Positions 35,940 through 44,201 of a stretch of DNA of 64,000 bases are shown here, in pieces. The stretch's first letter is position 1, and each line of letters opens with the position of its first letter. The notes under the pieces are model-generated. The model saw only the letters and a program-made list of their open reading frames with translations. It ran no database searches and was not told the DNA's origin. Source of the DNA: Granulosicoccus sp963833195. GTDB lineage: Bacteria; Pseudomonadota; Gammaproteobacteria; Granulosicoccales; Granulosicoccaceae. The stretch covers positions 434,001-498,000 of the forward strand of contig CAWHXF010000027.1 in NCBI GenBank assembly GCA_963833195.1. The letters are read 5' to 3'. The position numbers were made by a program, and so were the translations under genes.

Positions 35940-36325
35940 CGGATATCGTCCCGCGCCGCGGCGTCGGCGGCCGCGAGCGCATCGCGCGCGGGCCGGCAGA
36001 ACAGCTCGTGCAACGTCTCGATCACGCGCCCGATCTCCCGGTCGGCGAGACGGTAGTGGATCGTGCGGCCCTCCCGGCGCGTGGCGACGAGGCGATCGAG
36101 CCGCAGCCGGGCGAGCTGCTGGGACACGGTGGCCTGCGGCAAGGCGACGACGCGTTCGATCTCCGAGACCGACATCTCGCGCTCGGCCAGCAGGCACAGG
36201 ATCATGAGTCGCGTCTCGTGCGACAGCGCCTTCAGCAGGTCGCTGGTGCGCCGCGCCTGGGCCTGCAGCGCGGCCAGCGCCTGCGGCGACGGCAGATCGG
36301 GGCGAGGCGAAGGGGACGCGCTCAC
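35936..36325 (-). CDS. soxR: SoxR, ArsR-family persulfide-sensing repressor
   Basis: A 129-residue winged-helix protein (LLKALSHETRLMILCLL, PQATVSQQLARLRLDRLVATRREGRTIHYRL). Cysteines C44 and C110 lie 66 residues apart on the two helices, exactly as in SqrR and BigR, where a tetrasulfide bridge forms and releases DNA. A GTG at 36325 is the chosen start, since the longer frame to 36490 lies inside soxS. It lies between soxS and soxT, the order known from Paracoccus-type sox loci (soxTRS). Its presumed operator is ATTC-N8-GAAT at 25988 in front of soxX. Confidence 0.88.
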   Translation of the reverse strand: MSASPSPRPDLPSPQALAALQAQARRTSDLLKALSHETRLMILCLLAEREMSVSEIERVVALPQATVSQQLARLRLDRLVATRREGRTIHYRLADREIGRVIETLHELFCRPARDALAAADAAARDDIR

Positions 36326-36341
36326 GGTGTCCGGAGCGATC

Positions 36342-36812
36342 TCACTCGCCCGCCGAGGCGGCGTCTGCCGGCGCGACACCGGTCGGTGCGTCGCCGGCCG
36401 GCGCGAGACGCTCGAGCATTCCGTCGACCAGGAACCAGAAGTGCTCGTCGCCGGGGTAGCCCGACAGGCGCGCCGCCTCGTGGCCGCCATCGTCCAGGAG
36501 CACGAACGTCGGGGTCAGCTCGGGCCTGCGGACCCCGACGAGATCGGCCGGCCATTCGCCGTGCAGGTCCACGCGGCGCAGCGGCGCGCGGCGCCCCTGC
36601 TCGGTGTTCGGCCACGCCGGCGCGATCTCGGCGTCGAAGCGGGCGCAGTACGCGCAGCCCGCCTGCTCGACGACGACGAGCTCGGCAGCCGGAGCCGCGC
36701 TCGCCGCGAGCGCGACCAGTGCCGCGAACGGCCAGCAGAAGACGCGAGCGGACCGGCGGCACGGTCGCGCCGCCTCGCCCGGGTACGTCGAGTGCTGCGG
36801 GAGCGTCGTCAT
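36342..36812 (-). CDS. soxS: SoxS, periplasmic thioredoxin-like protein
   Basis: A 156-residue protein with an N-terminal hydrophobic segment (FAALVALAASAAPAAE) and a thioredoxin fold carrying C53-A-Y-C56 in VVVEQAGCAYCARFDAEI. The remaining landmarks (APLRRVDLHGEWPADL, TPTFVLLDDGG) fit SoxS, which reduces SoxYZ to reactivate it. It is the first gene of the soxS-soxR-soxT operon, running toward the soxX operon. It follows the ydcH-like gene by about 100 bases, in which no operator like the one at 25988 is seen. Confidence 0.85.
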   Translation of the reverse strand: MTTLPQHSTYPGEAARPCRRSARVFCWPFAALVALAASAAPAAELVVVEQAGCAYCARFDAEIAPAWPNTEQGRRAPLRRVDLHGEWPADLVGVRRPELTPTFVLLDDGGHEAARLSGYPGDEHFWFLVDGMLERLAPAGDAPTGVAPADAASAGE

Positions 36813-36915
36813 GGCGCCGATTGTAGCGCTCGCGGCGCCCGGCCTCCCGGGCGCGCCAGGCCGCTACGGCAACGCCTGCGTCGCCGCGCGCGCTTCGAGG
36901 ACGCCTTCGCGCCGT

Positions 36916-37185
36916 TCAGCCCGTGGGCGAGCCTTCCGCCGCGTGCTCCGAGGCTCGACGGTACAGCGCGTCCTTCAGGTGCACGCGTTGCACCTTGAGC
37001 GCTTCCAGCTCGTCGTCGGTGCGCAGCTCGAGACCCTGCTCGATGCGCACGATCTCCTTGTCGAGCGCTTCGTAGCGTTCGAGCTCCTTCGCGAAATGGG
37101 CGTCGTCGAGCTTCAGGGCGTGAATGGAATCCTTCAGCTCGGGAAGGTCGCGCGACAGCGGGTGATTGTCGACGAGTCCGGACAT
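36916..37185 (-). CDS. YdcH/DUF465 family small protein
   Basis: An 89-residue protein with a DUF465 helix-hairpin: NHPLSRDLPELKDSIHALKLDD then HFAKELERYEALDKEIVRIEQG. Such proteins are coiled-coil helices of unknown function, common in Proteobacteria. The near-strict FNR-type box at 37251-37264 is centred 72.5 bases from the ATG, placing it in the window-wide regulon. It could be cotranscribed with the soxSRT genes about 100 bases downstream. Confidence 0.8.
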   Translation of the reverse strand: MSGLVDNHPLSRDLPELKDSIHALKLDDAHFAKELERYEALDKEIVRIEQGLELRTDDELEALKVQRVHLKDALYRRASEHAAEGSPTG

Positions 37186-37250
37186 GGGTGCGCTCCGTTC
37201 GGGTATGGATTGGCCGAGCTACAGTGTCGCGCGATGGCCGCGCGACTCGC

Positions 37251-37264
37251 TTGAGCCAGATCAA
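37251..37264 (-). promoter_or_regulatory. FNR/ANR-type box (TTGAGCCAGATCAA)
   Basis: One mismatch (fifth base). Centred 72.5 bases from the ATG of the YdcH-like gene on the minus strand. Confidence 0.65.
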
Positions 37265-37288
37265 GTGCGGCGCACGGTCTTGCGTGCG

Positions 37289-37750
37289 TCAGCGTTCGGC
37301 GTGGCACGCGTTGCAGCCACCGACGAGCTTGCCGACGGGGTAGTAGCTTGGCGGCCGCCGTGCGGCGAAGCGGCGTGCGCGCGCCACGTCGGTGAGGAAC
37401 GCGTCGATGTGCTCGTCGATCAGCAGGTGGTTGGTGACCGGTGCCGCGTTCCTCCCGACCTGCGGGGACGAGCCCGCCCCGAGCGCGGTCGCGCGCAGCT
37501 CCAGACGGCGCAGCTCGTCCTCGATGGCCGCGCGGCGCTTCACGTCACCCGGCTCGGCGGTCTCCGCCGCGACGAGCTCATCGAGCGTCCGGAGGCTGCC
37601 CGCCATACGGTACATCGCGTCCTGGACATCCGCATCATCCAGGTAGACGAAATCCGAGGGGTAAGTCAGCTGGCGAATGTCCGCGCAGCCCGCGAGCGCG
37701 AGGAGCAGCGCGAGCGCCGCCATCACGGGCGATGAGGGACATGCTTGCAT
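37289..37750 (-). CDS. Lipoprotein with C-terminal heme c motif
   Basis: A 153-residue predicted lipoprotein: a hydrophobic segment ends in LLALAGC with the lipobox cysteine, giving membrane attachment. The body is helical (DADVQDAMYRMAGSLRTLDEL, RAAIEDELRRLELRA), followed by a segment that ends GGCNACHAER. The CxxCH heme motif thus lies only three residues from the C-terminus, typical of cytochrome c'-like or small electron-carrier folds where the heme is at the end. The upstream box at 37808 is centred 64.5 bases from the ATG at 37750. It may carry electrons under low oxygen or receive them from SoxAX. Confidence 0.75.
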   Translation of the reverse strand: MQACPSSPVMAALALLLALAGCADIRQLTYPSDFVYLDDADVQDAMYRMAGSLRTLDELVAAETAEPGDVKRRAAIEDELRRLELRATALGAGSSPQVGRNAAPVTNHLLIDEHIDAFLTDVARARRFAARRPPSYYPVGKLVGGCNACHAER

Positions 37751-37807
37751 GCACCGTGAGCCTGGGGGGGACGACGAGCCAGTGTCCTCCGGCGTGGGGC
37801 CGATGCG

Positions 37808-37821
37808 CTTGATGTGGATCA
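37808..37821 (-). promoter_or_regulatory. FNR/ANR-type box (TTGATGTGGATCAG) overlapping a palindrome
   Basis: One mismatch (final base). Centred 64.5 bases from the ATG at 37750. Its right half is shared with a perfect 16-base palindrome, GGATCAGCGCTGATCC, at 37815-37830. Confidence 0.6.
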
Positions 37822-37964
37822 GCGCTGATCCGCTTCCAACCGGCAGGATCGGCGATGACGGGCAGGGTCGGGCTCGCCATCGCCGTCGATCGCACCGACC
37901 CACGTCCCGACGGTCGATCGATCCGTCACCGCGCTCCCACACCTTGCACAGCGAGAGACGCCCG

Positions 37965-38432
37965 ATGCCCACGCTACCGGCGAGCTGCAACACGCGTTCG
38001 GCGCACGGTCGCGGTCGCGGGTCGGCGCGGGCGGCACTGGCCCTGCTCGCGACGTTCGTGGCGACGACGGCTGCGTCGGTGTCGCGCGCCGACGAGACGA
38101 TCGGCGCCGAGGAGTACCGGGGCCACTGCGCTTCCTGCCACGGCGCGGAAGGGCGAGGGGACGGACCGGTCGCCGAGCACCTGAGTCTCCCGCCGAGCAA
38201 CCTGCGCGAGATCGCCCGACGCAACGACGGCGAGTTCCCTACGACGGAGATCCTGCGCATCATCGATGGCAGGCGGGTGGTCGACGGCCACGGCAGCCGC
38301 GAGATGCCCGTCTGGGGCCGGCGGTATTCGGCCGAGGCGGGCGAGAGCCACGGAGCCGTCCGCGCCGAAGCGGAAGTACGGTCGCGCATCCTCGCGATCG
38401 TCGACTACCTGCAGCAGATCCAGGAACGCTGA
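37965..38432 (+). CDS. Small periplasmic cytochrome c
   Basis: A 155-residue protein with signal peptide (ALALLATFVATTAASVSRAD) and one heme domain: CASCHGAEGRGDGPV with the proximal histidine, and SREMPVWGRRY supplying the distal methionine. It is a class I soluble cytochrome. The start at the ATG of MPTLPASCNT follows GAGAGACG. It is divergent from the heme lipoprotein gene; the shared region of 214 bases holds the box and palindrome at 37808-37830. It is a likely electron acceptor for the periplasmic sulfur enzymes or donor to an oxidase. Confidence 0.85.
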   Translation: MPTLPASCNTRSAHGRGRGSARAALALLATFVATTAASVSRADETIGAEEYRGHCASCHGAEGRGDGPVAEHLSLPPSNLREIARRNDGEFPTTEILRIIDGRRVVDGHGSREMPVWGRRYSAEAGESHGAVRAEAEVRSRILAIVDYLQQIQER

Positions 38433-38513
38433 GCCACGGCAGCCGGCCGGGCGTTCGCCTCAAGCTTGCAACGCGCGCACGCTGCATGACCTGACCGAAA
38501 TCGATCGCCGCGC

Positions 38514-38527
38514 TTGATACGGATCAA
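38514..38527 (+). promoter_or_regulatory. FNR/ANR-type box (TTGATACGGATCAA)
   Basis: A strict match centred 83.5 bases upstream of the GTG chosen for phosphoketolase. Confidence 0.75.
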
Positions 38528-38603
38528 GCGCGGCCCGCCAATCCCGCGCACGCTGCCACGCGCGGCCATCCGGGCCGCGCCGCCGCGACCGGAACAGCAC
38601 CCA

Positions 38604-41081
38604 GTGAAGCACCGCCACCACGACACCGCTCCCGATGACGTCGGTTCGGCCATCCCGGCTGCGGATCCCGCCGCGGACCCCGACGCCGGGCTCGATGCCG
38701 ACGAGCTCGATGCCGACGAGCTCGATGCCCTCGACGCGTTCTGGCGTGCCTGCAACTACGTCGCCGCCGGCATGATCTACCTGCGCGACAACGCGCTGCT
38801 GCGCAAGCCGTTGCAGGCGGCGCACGTCAAGCGCCGGTTGCTCGGGCACTGGGGCTCGAGCCCCGGGCTCGCGTTCATGTACACGCACCTGAACCGGGCG
38901 ATCGTGCGCCACGACGCCGACATGATCTTCGTGGCGGGTCCGGGTCACGGCGCGCCCGGCGTCATCGCGCCGGTGTTCCTCGAGGGCAGCTACACGCGGG
39001 CCTGGCCCGAGTGCACCGAGGACGCGACCGGACTGACGCGGCTCTTCCGCGAGTTCTCGTTCCCGGGCGGCATCGGCAGCCACTGCACGCCGGAGCTGCC
39101 GGGGTCCATCCACGAGGGCGGGGAGCTCGGCTACAGCCTGTCGCACGGGTTCGGCGCGGCCTTCGACAACCCCGAGCTGATCGTGGCGGTGGCCGTCGGC
39201 GACGGCGAGGCCGAGACCGGTCCGCTCGCCACCGCCTGGCATTCGACGAAGTTCCTGAACCCTCGCACCGACGGGGCGGTGCTGCCGATCCTGCACCTGA
39301 ACGGCTACAAGATCGACAACCCCACGGTGCTCTCGCGCATCCCGCACGAGGAGCTCGAGAGCCTGCTCGTCGGCTATGGCTGGGCACCGCGGTTCGTGGA
39401 AGGGCACGAGCCCGAGGCCATGCACCGGGCCATGGCCGACGCCGTGGAGCGCTGCTTGCTGGAGATCCGGCGCATCCAGCGCGAAGCGCGGGGCGGCACC
39501 GGCTCTGCGCCGGTGCGCCCGCGCTGGCCGATGATCGTGCTGCGCAGCCCGAAGGGCTGGACCGGTCCGAAGGCGGTCGACGGGCACGCCGTCGAGGGCA
39601 CGTTCCGCGCGCACCAGGTGCCGCTCGCCGGCATTCACGACGACCCGGCGCACCTCGCCCAGCTCGAGGCGTGGCTGCGCGGCTACCGGCCCGAGGAGCT
39701 CTTCGACGCCGACGGGCGGCTCGTCGAAGCGCTGCGCGCACGGCTGCCGCGCGGCGCCAGGCGCATGGGAGCGAACCCGCACGCCAACGGCGGCACGCTG
39801 CGCCGGGCGCTCGTCACGCCGCCGATCGCGGATCACGCGCTCGAGTGTCCCGCACCGGGTCGCTCGCGACACGGCAACACCCGGCCGCTCGGCGAGTACC
39901 TCGCCCGGGTCCTCGTCGACAACCCGTCGAGCTTCCGGCTCTTCGGCCCCGACGAGACGAAGTCCAACCGGCTCGACGCGGTCTACCGCGAGAGCGCGAA
40001 GGCGTGGATGGCCGAGACCGTCGAAGGGGATGCCGACGGCGGTCACCTGGCGCCGGACGGGCGCGTCATGGAGCTTCTGTCCGAGCACACGCTCGAGGGC
40101 TGGCTGGAGGGCTACCTGCTGACCGGCCGGCACGGGCTGCTGTCGACCTACGAGGCCTTCGTGCACGTGATCGACTCGATGTTCAACCAGCACGCCAAAT
40201 GGCTCGATACCGCCGAGGACATCGCCTGGCGCGCACCGATCGCCTCGCTGAACCTCCTGATCACGTCGACGGTCTGGCGTCAGGACCACAACGGCTTCAC
40301 GCACCAGGACCCGGGCTTTCTCGACATCGTGGTGAACAAGAGCCCGACGGTGGCGCGCATCTACCTGCCGCCGGATGCGAACACGCTGCTGGTCACGGCG
40401 GACCGATGCCTGGCGACCACCGACGATGTCAACGTCATCGTCTGCGACAAGCAGGAGCACCTGCAGTACCTGGATCTGGACGCGGCGGTGCGGCACTGCC
40501 GCGAGGGCATCGGCATCTGGGAGTGGGCGAGCAGCGACGCGGGCGCCGAGCCGGACGTGGTGATGGCCGCGTGCGGGGACGTCGCGACGCAGGAATCGCT
40601 CGCCGCGACGGCGCTGCTGAGGGAGGCGTTCCCGGCTCTGAAGATCCGCTTCGTCAACGTGCTGGACCTGTACACGCTGGCCCCCGCCTCGGAGCACCCG
40701 CACGGGCTCGCCGATCGGGACTTCGATGGCCTGTTCACGACCGACAAGCCCGTCATCTTCAACTTCCACGGCTACCCCTGGCTGGTGCACCGGTTGGCCT
40801 ATCGGCGCACGAACCACGCGAACCTGCACGTGCGGGGCTACAAGGAGCGCGGGAGCATCTGCACGCCCTTCGAGCTCGCCATCATCAACGACGTGGACCG
40901 CTTCGGCCTCGCCATCGATGTCATCGACCGCGTGCCGGGTTTGCTCGTGCGCGGGGCGCACGCCAAGCAGCGCTTCGGCGACGAACGCGCGGATTGTCTC
41001 GCCCACGCGCACGAGCACGGCATCGATCGGGCGGACATCGCCGGCTGGACCTGGCCCGGGGACCGCGGCGACGATGTCTGA
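38604..41081 (+). CDS. xfp: Phosphoketolase
   Basis: An 825-residue thiamine-diphosphate enzyme splitting xylulose-5-phosphate (and often fructose-6-phosphate) with phosphate into acetyl phosphate and a triose or tetrose phosphate. Landmarks are LLGHWGSSPGLAFMYTHLNR, GPGHGAPG, PGGIGSHCTPELPGSIHEGGELGYSLSHGFG in two blocks, the TPP motif VGDGEAETGPLATAWHSTKF, NQHAKWLD and QDHNGFTHQDPG. The N-terminus carries an acidic repeat (LDADELDADELDALD) before the conserved FWRACNYVAAGMIYL. The GTG is the first start after the regulatory box. Phosphoketolase under FNR-type control with PEP synthase and PDH suggests substrate-level ATP from acetyl phosphate, though no acetate kinase is seen here. Confidence 0.93.
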   Translation: MKHRHHDTAPDDVGSAIPAADPAADPDAGLDADELDADELDALDAFWRACNYVAAGMIYLRDNALLRKPLQAAHVKRRLLGHWGSSPGLAFMYTHLNRAIVRHDADMIFVAGPGHGAPGVIAPVFLEGSYTRAWPECTEDATGLTRLFREFSFPGGIGSHCTPELPGSIHEGGELGYSLSHGFGAAFDNPELIVAVAVGDGEAETGPLATAWHSTKFLNPRTDGAVLPILHLNGYKIDNPTVLSRIPHEELESLLVGYGWAPRFVEGHEPEAMHRAMADAVERCLLEIRRIQREARGGTGSAPVRPRWPMIVLRSPKGWTGPKAVDGHAVEGTFRAHQVPLAGIHDDPAHLAQLEAWLRGYRPEELFDADGRLVEALRARLPRGARRMGANPHANGGTLRRALVTPPIADHALECPAPGRSRHGNTRPLGEYLARVLVDNPSSFRLFGPDETKSNRLDAVYRESAKAWMAETVEGDADGGHLAPDGRVMELLSEHTLEGWLEGYLLTGRHGLLSTYEAFVHVIDSMFNQHAKWLDTAEDIAWRAPIASLNLLITSTVWRQDHNGFTHQDPGFLDIVVNKSPTVARIYLPPDANTLLVTADRCLATTDDVNVIVCDKQEHLQYLDLDAAVRHCREGIGIWEWASSDAGAEPDVVMAACGDVATQESLAATALLREAFPALKIRFVNVLDLYTLAPASEHPHGLADRDFDGLFTTDKPVIFNFHGYPWLVHRLAYRRTNHANLHVRGYKERGSICTPFELAIINDVDRFGLAIDVIDRVPGLLVRGAHAKQRFGDERADCLAHAHEHGIDRADIAGWTWPGDRGDDV

Positions 41082-41266
41082 GTCGCCGAACCGGACCACA
41101 ACGCTGCGCGAGGCAAGCGGGGCGCCGCCCGGGCCGGGCTTTCGCCGCATCCTGTGCGTGGCCGATCCGGGCGGCGAGTCCGACGCCGTGCTGGCGCGGG
41201 CCGTGGAGCTCGCCGAACGGCACGCGGCGGGCACGATTTCGTCGTCACGCCGGTCACGGGCGGCGA
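41074..41266 (+). pseudogene. Universal stress protein N-terminal remnant
   Basis: From an ATG overlapping the phosphoketolase stop by eight bases the frame reads RRILCVADPGGESDAVLARA then VELAERHAA, the first strand and helix of a UspA domain. The family pattern is then lost, and the frame runs through the next regulatory box. About 40 recognisable residues remain of an expected 140-280. It was probably translationally coupled to phosphoketolase before truncation. Confidence 0.6.
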
Positions 41267-41280
41267 TTGACCCGTGTCAA
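41267..41280 (+). promoter_or_regulatory. FNR/ANR-type box (TTGACCCGTGTCAA)
   Basis: A strict match centred 66.5 bases upstream of the ATG at 41340, although the gene behind it is broken. Confidence 0.7.
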
Positions 41281-41339
41281 TCGTCGAGGTCGACGAACGG
41301 GGGACGATGTCCGCCCCGGGAACCGACGAACGAACTGGC

Positions 41340-41626
41340 ATGAAGGAGCAAAGACCGCTGGACGTCTTCGGAATGCCGTACCTGTACATCGAGCGCGTGT
41401 GCTCGACGCGAACCGTGGCCATCGGAGAAGCCGTGCCCCGCGCGCTGCGCGAGGTGGACGACTTCATGCGCCGCGCCGGCATCAGCCCGGCCGGGCCGAG
41501 CTCATGGCACGCGTGGCGCGAGAAGGGCGCAAGGTCGTCGGCCCCGCCTGGGAGCTGCATTTGAACGAACCCGACACGGCGGCACCGGCAAAACTGCGGA
41601 CCGAGCTCTACCTGCCGGTCGCCTGA
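41340..41626 (+). pseudogene. GyrI-like/AraC-effector-binding-type small protein, internally deleted
   Basis: The first frame from ATG 41340 (MKEQRPLDVFGMPYLYIERV, then STRTVAIGEAVPRALREVDDFM) matches the start of GyrI-like ligand-binding domains. Near 41495 the sense continues in another frame as GRKVVGPAWELHLNEPDTAA and ends KLRTELYLPVA, the characteristic C-terminal strand of the family. Only about 95 of roughly 150 residues are present, so a middle segment has been lost with a frameshift. The promoter box and start region remain intact. Confidence 0.6.
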
Positions 41627-41676
41627 GCCCGAACGCGGGCGACGAAGGGAGGTCCGCCCGCGCCCGGGTACGGGCG

Positions 41677-42375
41677 TCAGCCCGCGCGCCTGCGCAGCAG
41701 CGACAGCACGAGCCCGGCGGCGGTTGCCGGGGGCACGCGCTCGGTGTTGCAGACGAGATCGTAGAGCTCCGGGTCGGCACCGTCGACCCGGTAGTGCGTC
41801 TTCAGGAGCTTGCGCTGTTCGTCGTCCCGGCGGCCGATGACACGCGCCGCCTCCGCGGCGTCGCATTCGAGCAGTGGCGCCATGCGAGCCGCCCTGACCT
41901 CCAGCGGAGCGACGAGCCGCACGTGCAGGCCCCCGCCTAGCTTGGCGGTAGCCAGACATCCGCCGTGCCCCAGGATCACCACCTTGCCGATCGCGGCGAC
42001 CGTCCGAATCAGCTTGGACAGTTGCACGTAGGCCACGTTGTGCATGCCGCCGCGGCCGAGGAAGCCCGTCACGAACTCGTGGACCTGCGAGTGGTACTCC
42101 TCGTCGAGCAACTCCTCGACGGACTGCGCGAGGTGCTCGTGTTCGAGGATGTGCCGGCACATCGCCTTGTCGAAGGTGCGCCAGTCGCGCAGCGATTCGC
42201 TCGTGGCGTCCTCGTCGGCGATCAGGTCGGTCAGCGCGTCGGCGAACGCTTGGCCACCCGCACCGGACTGGCTCGATACGGTGACGAAGGGCAGGGTGCC
42301 CGGCGGCAGCCGCTCGCCGGTGCGCGCCGGTCGCTTGTCGGCGATGAATCGGTCGACCTTGTGGGTCACATCCAC
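41677..42375 (-). CDS. Cytidylate kinase-like family protein
   Basis: A 232-residue P-loop protein of the cytidylate-kinase-like family (PF13189 type). FVTVSSQSGAGGQAFADALTD contains a shortened, degenerate Walker loop without the GKS/T lysine. IGKVVILGHGGCLATAKLGGG and HVRLVAPLEVRAARM follow, and the REDDEQR-like element is RRDDEQRKLLKTHY. Such proteins often sit in hypoxia or stress clusters and their substrates are unknown. The GTG at 42375 is chosen for its GAGGAG nine bases upstream. A GTG at 42441 would give the standard 64.5-base distance to the box at 42499. Confidence 0.8.
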   Translation of the reverse strand: MDVTHKVDRFIADKRPARTGERLPPGTLPFVTVSSQSGAGGQAFADALTDLIADEDATSESLRDWRTFDKAMCRHILEHEHLAQSVEELLDEEYHSQVHEFVTGFLGRGGMHNVAYVQLSKLIRTVAAIGKVVILGHGGCLATAKLGGGLHVRLVAPLEVRAARMAPLLECDAAEAARVIGRRDDEQRKLLKTHYRVDGADPELYDLVCNTERVPPATAAGLVLSLLRRRAG

Positions 42376-42498
42376 GCTGGCGTTCTCCTCGGACTCGCTC
42401 GTCCGGATGGGCTCGGCGCGTGCGCGCCGCTCGGGACAGACTCGCGTGCGTCGAGGCACGCTCGGTCCATAGCGTGCGGCTTCATGCAGCGCCCGGAA

Positions 42499-42512
42499 TT
42501 GACGAAGATCAA
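42499..42512 (-). promoter_or_regulatory. FNR/ANR-type box (TTGACGAAGATCAA)
   Basis: A strict match between the cytidylate-kinase-like gene and the secreted-protein gene, oriented to serve the former. Distance to its start is 130.5 or 64.5 bases depending on the start chosen. Confidence 0.68.
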
Positions 42513-42589
42513 GCGAGCGTTCGTATCGGCGGGGTCGGCGTCGGGCGCGTATCGCCTACGTCCGCCGAAGCCTTGGGCGAATCCCGCCC

Positions 42590-43876
42590 TCACCAGTCCG
42601 CCGGCCGGCCGGCCGCCGCGGTCGTCGCCCCCTTCCGCGACCGCGCATCGAGCTTGCGCGCGGCGGTGCGGTCCGCGCTTCTGAAGCCCCGCTCGAGCTT
42701 CGACACGCAGAACAGGTACCGGTCGGCCAGCGTGTTCACGAGGGGGAAGGGCGGTAACCCGACGACCACGCTCTGACAGAAGTTCGCGCCTATCGCCACG
42801 AACGAGGGCACGTAGTACGAGAACTCGACCGCGGTCTCGTCGCCGCCCTCGAGCCGGATCGAATGGGTGGTGACGGCGGGTACGCCGCCCGAGGCCTCGC
42901 CGGCGCTGGCGAGAAACCGACTGCCGCCGTAAGCCGAGCCGAGGCCGGCAGCCGACACCGGGCTCCAGAGCGTCGCCCGCAGCGGATCGGAGGTGTTGTT
43001 GAACACGTTGACCGAGTAGCTGCACAGTCCGCCCTGAGGCGGCAGCGCTCCGCAGTCCGAGGCCAGCGTCACCCGCAGCGCCGGCGGGTCGAGTGCCAGC
43101 TCGCCGGCGTCGTAGCTCTGCCCGGCAGCAACCTCGAACGGGCCGGATTCGGCGAACCCGTAGTCGTCGGCCAGCGCCTCGAGGCGGTAGAAGCCGGCTG
43201 GCAGGTCAAGACCGACGCTCGCCGCCTCGAAACGCACGCGCCCCAGGCTGTTGGCGTTCAGGCGGGTATGGAAGCGGTTGCAGTCGTAGCCCGGACCCGT
43301 GCAACCGTAGAGCGAGACGCCGGCAAAGGGCGGCTCGTCGCCACGTATCGGCTCGCCGGTCCGGGCATCGACGACGGTGGCCTCGATCGCGGCGATCGCG
43401 GGCGGGGCAAGATCGATGCGCAACTCCCACGTGCCCTCGGAGAGGCCGCCGGAGCCGTCGAACGCGTAGTCGCAGCACGACGAGATACCGATCGTGAACG
43501 AGCCGTCGTCCGGCACCGTGAACTGCAGGTGCGAGTCGAGCGAGTACCAGTCGTCGTTCGCATCGAGCAGCCGGCAGGCCGAGTCGAACAACCCCATGAA
43601 CGGATCCTGAAGCGTGCCGACGCCCGTCGTCGCGCCCCGCAGATCGGCGACCAACTCGGTGCCGGGAGGCGCGGAGAAGGTCAGGAAATGGACGCGGGTG
43701 GTCGGGTCGTCGGGCTCGAGGCTGCCGGTCTCGAGCCAGGGCGGAGCGTTGCCCGGGACACTCTGCGCGGCGCTGCACAGCGGGTTCGGAACGCTTCCGT
43801 CCTGGGCCCGCGCCTGGGGCGCGAAGAGCGCGAGGCAGAGCGCGACGAGCGACGCCGTGCGAATGATCGTGGGCAT
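42590..43876 (-). CDS. Secreted protein with pre-peptidase-like beta-sandwich
   Basis: A 428-residue exported protein with signal peptide (ASLVALCLALFAPQARAQ). The N-terminal part has the GSFTIGISSCCDYAFDGSGG / LQFTVPDDG pattern of PPC-type (pre-peptidase C-terminal) sandwiches. A carboxypeptidase-regulatory-like segment (IEATVVDARTGEPIRGDEP) and a further beta domain with paired cysteines follow. The last 45 residues are basic and unlike the rest. No enzyme motif is seen; it is probably a surface or matrix protein. The box at 43979 is 109.5 bases from the ATG, further than usual. Confidence 0.7.
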   Translation of the reverse strand: MPTIIRTASLVALCLALFAPQARAQDGSVPNPLCSAAQSVPGNAPPWLETGSLEPDDPTTRVHFLTFSAPPGTELVADLRGATTGVGTLQDPFMGLFDSACRLLDANDDWYSLDSHLQFTVPDDGSFTIGISSCCDYAFDGSGGLSEGTWELRIDLAPPAIAAIEATVVDARTGEPIRGDEPPFAGVSLYGCTGPGYDCNRFHTRLNANSLGRVRFEAASVGLDLPAGFYRLEALADDYGFAESGPFEVAAGQSYDAGELALDPPALRVTLASDCGALPPQGGLCSYSVNVFNNTSDPLRATLWSPVSAAGLGSAYGGSRFLASAGEASGGVPAVTTHSIRLEGGDETAVEFSYYVPSFVAIGANFCQSVVVGLPPFPLVNTLADRYLFCVSKLERGFRSADRTAARKLDARSRKGATTAAAGRPADW

Positions 43877-44201
43877 GAGAAGTCTGTTCCCGGGGGAGCG
43901 AATCGAAGCCGGATGGGATCGTCCGTTGCGGACGACCACACGTGACGGGCAGGATGCGCGGGTTCGACGCGGACGCCGTTGACGCCGGTCAATGCCGTCG
44001 GCGGTGGCCGGTAGCGATCCTTCGACGTGGACACCCACCATCTCGACGTCGCCAACCTCGGCGCTCCATCGCGGCGTGGTCGGCGAATGGTCGAGCCGCG
44101 GGCGATCAAGACTTCGAGCTTCTCCGGTCCGTCGACCGGATGTCGACGCCCGGCGTGGCGGACTCGCGATGTGGACACGAGCCGGCGACGTCCAGCTCGC
44201 C
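43877..44201. other. Intergenic stretch, only an FNR-type box recognised
   Basis: The 325 bases between the secreted-protein gene and the TPR remnant hold the strict box at 43979-43992. From 44000 to 44201 no gene, repeat or structure was recognised. Confidence 0.4.
43979..43992 (-). promoter_or_regulatory. FNR/ANR-type box (TTGACGCCGGTCAA)
   Basis: A strict match, centred 109.5 bases upstream of the ATG at 43876. It is the last strict box before the sulfatase island. Confidence 0.6.

Noticed and set aside
38491..38504. CTGACCGAAATCGA as a second box before phosphoketolase
   Set aside because: Both halves are degenerate; the strict box at 38514 is sufficient.
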